From NCBI GenBank assembly GCA_938005345.1, contig CALLNG010000515.1, forward strand, positions 1 to 5,451: 5,451 nt of DNA, written 5' to 3'. Each line of letters begins with the position of its first letter. Position 1 is the first letter of the stretch. Of this stretch, positions 5,284 through 5,451 are shown in pieces. The notes under the pieces are model-generated. The model had not been told where the DNA came from. It saw nothing but the letters and a program-made list of their open reading frames with translations, and did not search any database. Source of the stretch: an uncultured Clostridia bacterium. Lineage in GTDB: Bacteria > Bacillota > Clostridia > RUG12999. The position numbers and the translations under genes were made by a program.

Positions 5284-5451
5284 TCAAACCAAAACTACTG
5301 GTTTTCTCTCTTTTGCTGACTGGTATACTGCCTCTACTAAACGGACTGCTTCCACCCCTTCCGTCATTCCTGTATAGGCAGTATTTCTTCCCTGGAGCGC
5401 CCAATAAAAATTTTGTATGAGTTTCCAATGTCCATTTCCCCAATACGTTTT
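5284..5451 (-). CDS. C-terminal end of a Gfo/Idh/MocA-family oxidoreductase (partial)
   Basis: The final 55 codons of a gene entering from the right edge, in frame from 5451 to the TGA at 5286-5284. The peptide contains GNGHWKLIQNFYWAL (5-19), GMTEGVEAVRLVEAVYQSA (28-46) and ends KPVVLV. This pattern, a GHxxLIxxFYxAL helix followed by a GxEAxxxVxAxYxSA helix and a short PV strand, is typical of the C-terminus of Gfo/Idh/MocA dehydrogenases. These are NAD(P)-dependent enzymes acting on sugars, inositols or sugar acids. The catalytic and cofactor domains are outside the window, so the substrate is unknown. No clear terminator follows, so transcripts may run into the fucU leader. A 62-codon reading of the same DNA in another frame (5443-5255) is judged a shadow. 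Confidence 0.78.
   Translation of the reverse strand, partial: KTYWGNGHWKLIQNFYWALQGRNTAYTGMTEGVEAVRLVEAVYQSAKERKPVVLV

Noticed and set aside
5184..5420. Plus-strand 78-codon hydrophobic open frame
   Set aside because: It overlaps the dehydrogenase tail on the other strand and has no ribosome binding site; the hydrophobicity probably reflects T-rich codons.
5255..5443. Minus-strand 62-codon open frame
   Set aside because: Same strand but a different frame from the recognisable Gfo/Idh/MocA C-terminus; its product has no familiar pattern.
1..5451. CRISPR arrays, insertion sequences, tRNA or rRNA genes, phage or toxin-antitoxin modules
   Set aside because: No regularly spaced repeats, transposase-like proteins, terminal inverted repeats or RNA-gene signatures were seen.

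Overview
The window looks like chromosomal DNA of a low-to-moderate GC Gram-positive bacterium (Firmicutes/Clostridia type). The evidence is strong AGGAGG-type ribosome binding sites, GTG starts, near-consensus sigma-A promoters and hairpin-plus-T-run terminators. Species cannot be fixed from sequence alone. Every supported gene is on the minus strand, so the layout below runs from high to low coordinates.

(1) 5451-5284: the last 55 codons of a Gfo/Idh/MocA-type sugar dehydrogenase, cut by the right edge. (2) 5283-4948: a 336-base gap with a near-perfect promoter, two identical 12-bp repeats on either side of it, a small hairpin, and a leader of about 150 nt. (3) 4947-4510: a FucU-type sugar mutarotase, followed by a textbook terminator (4473-4500). 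(4) 4499-4363: a control region with a 43-bp nested palindrome centred about 42 bp upstream of the inferred start of transcription of an extended -10 promoter. (5) 4362-1031: a tight three-gene operon, uxaC (glucuronate isomerase), uxuA (mannonate dehydratase) and an SDR-type uxuB (fructuronate reductase), with gaps of 13 and 4 nt, closed by a terminator near 957-1004. (6) 868-840: promoter for an MreB/Mbl-type actin homologue whose first 242 codons (727-1) are present and whose 3' end is lost at the left edge.

The three operon enzymes form the catabolic route D-glucuronate -> D-fructuronate -> D-mannonate -> 2-keto-3-deoxygluconate (KDG). The KDG kinase and aldolase needed to reach central metabolism are not in the window. 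The FucU-type mutarotase just upstream, with no fucose genes in view, may serve uronate or another sugar here. The dehydrogenase end at the right fits a wider carbohydrate-use locus, while mreB is probably an unrelated neighbour.

No wholly new system is visible. The most unusual material is regulatory: the 43-bp palindrome before uxaC and the paired repeats flanking the fucU promoter.
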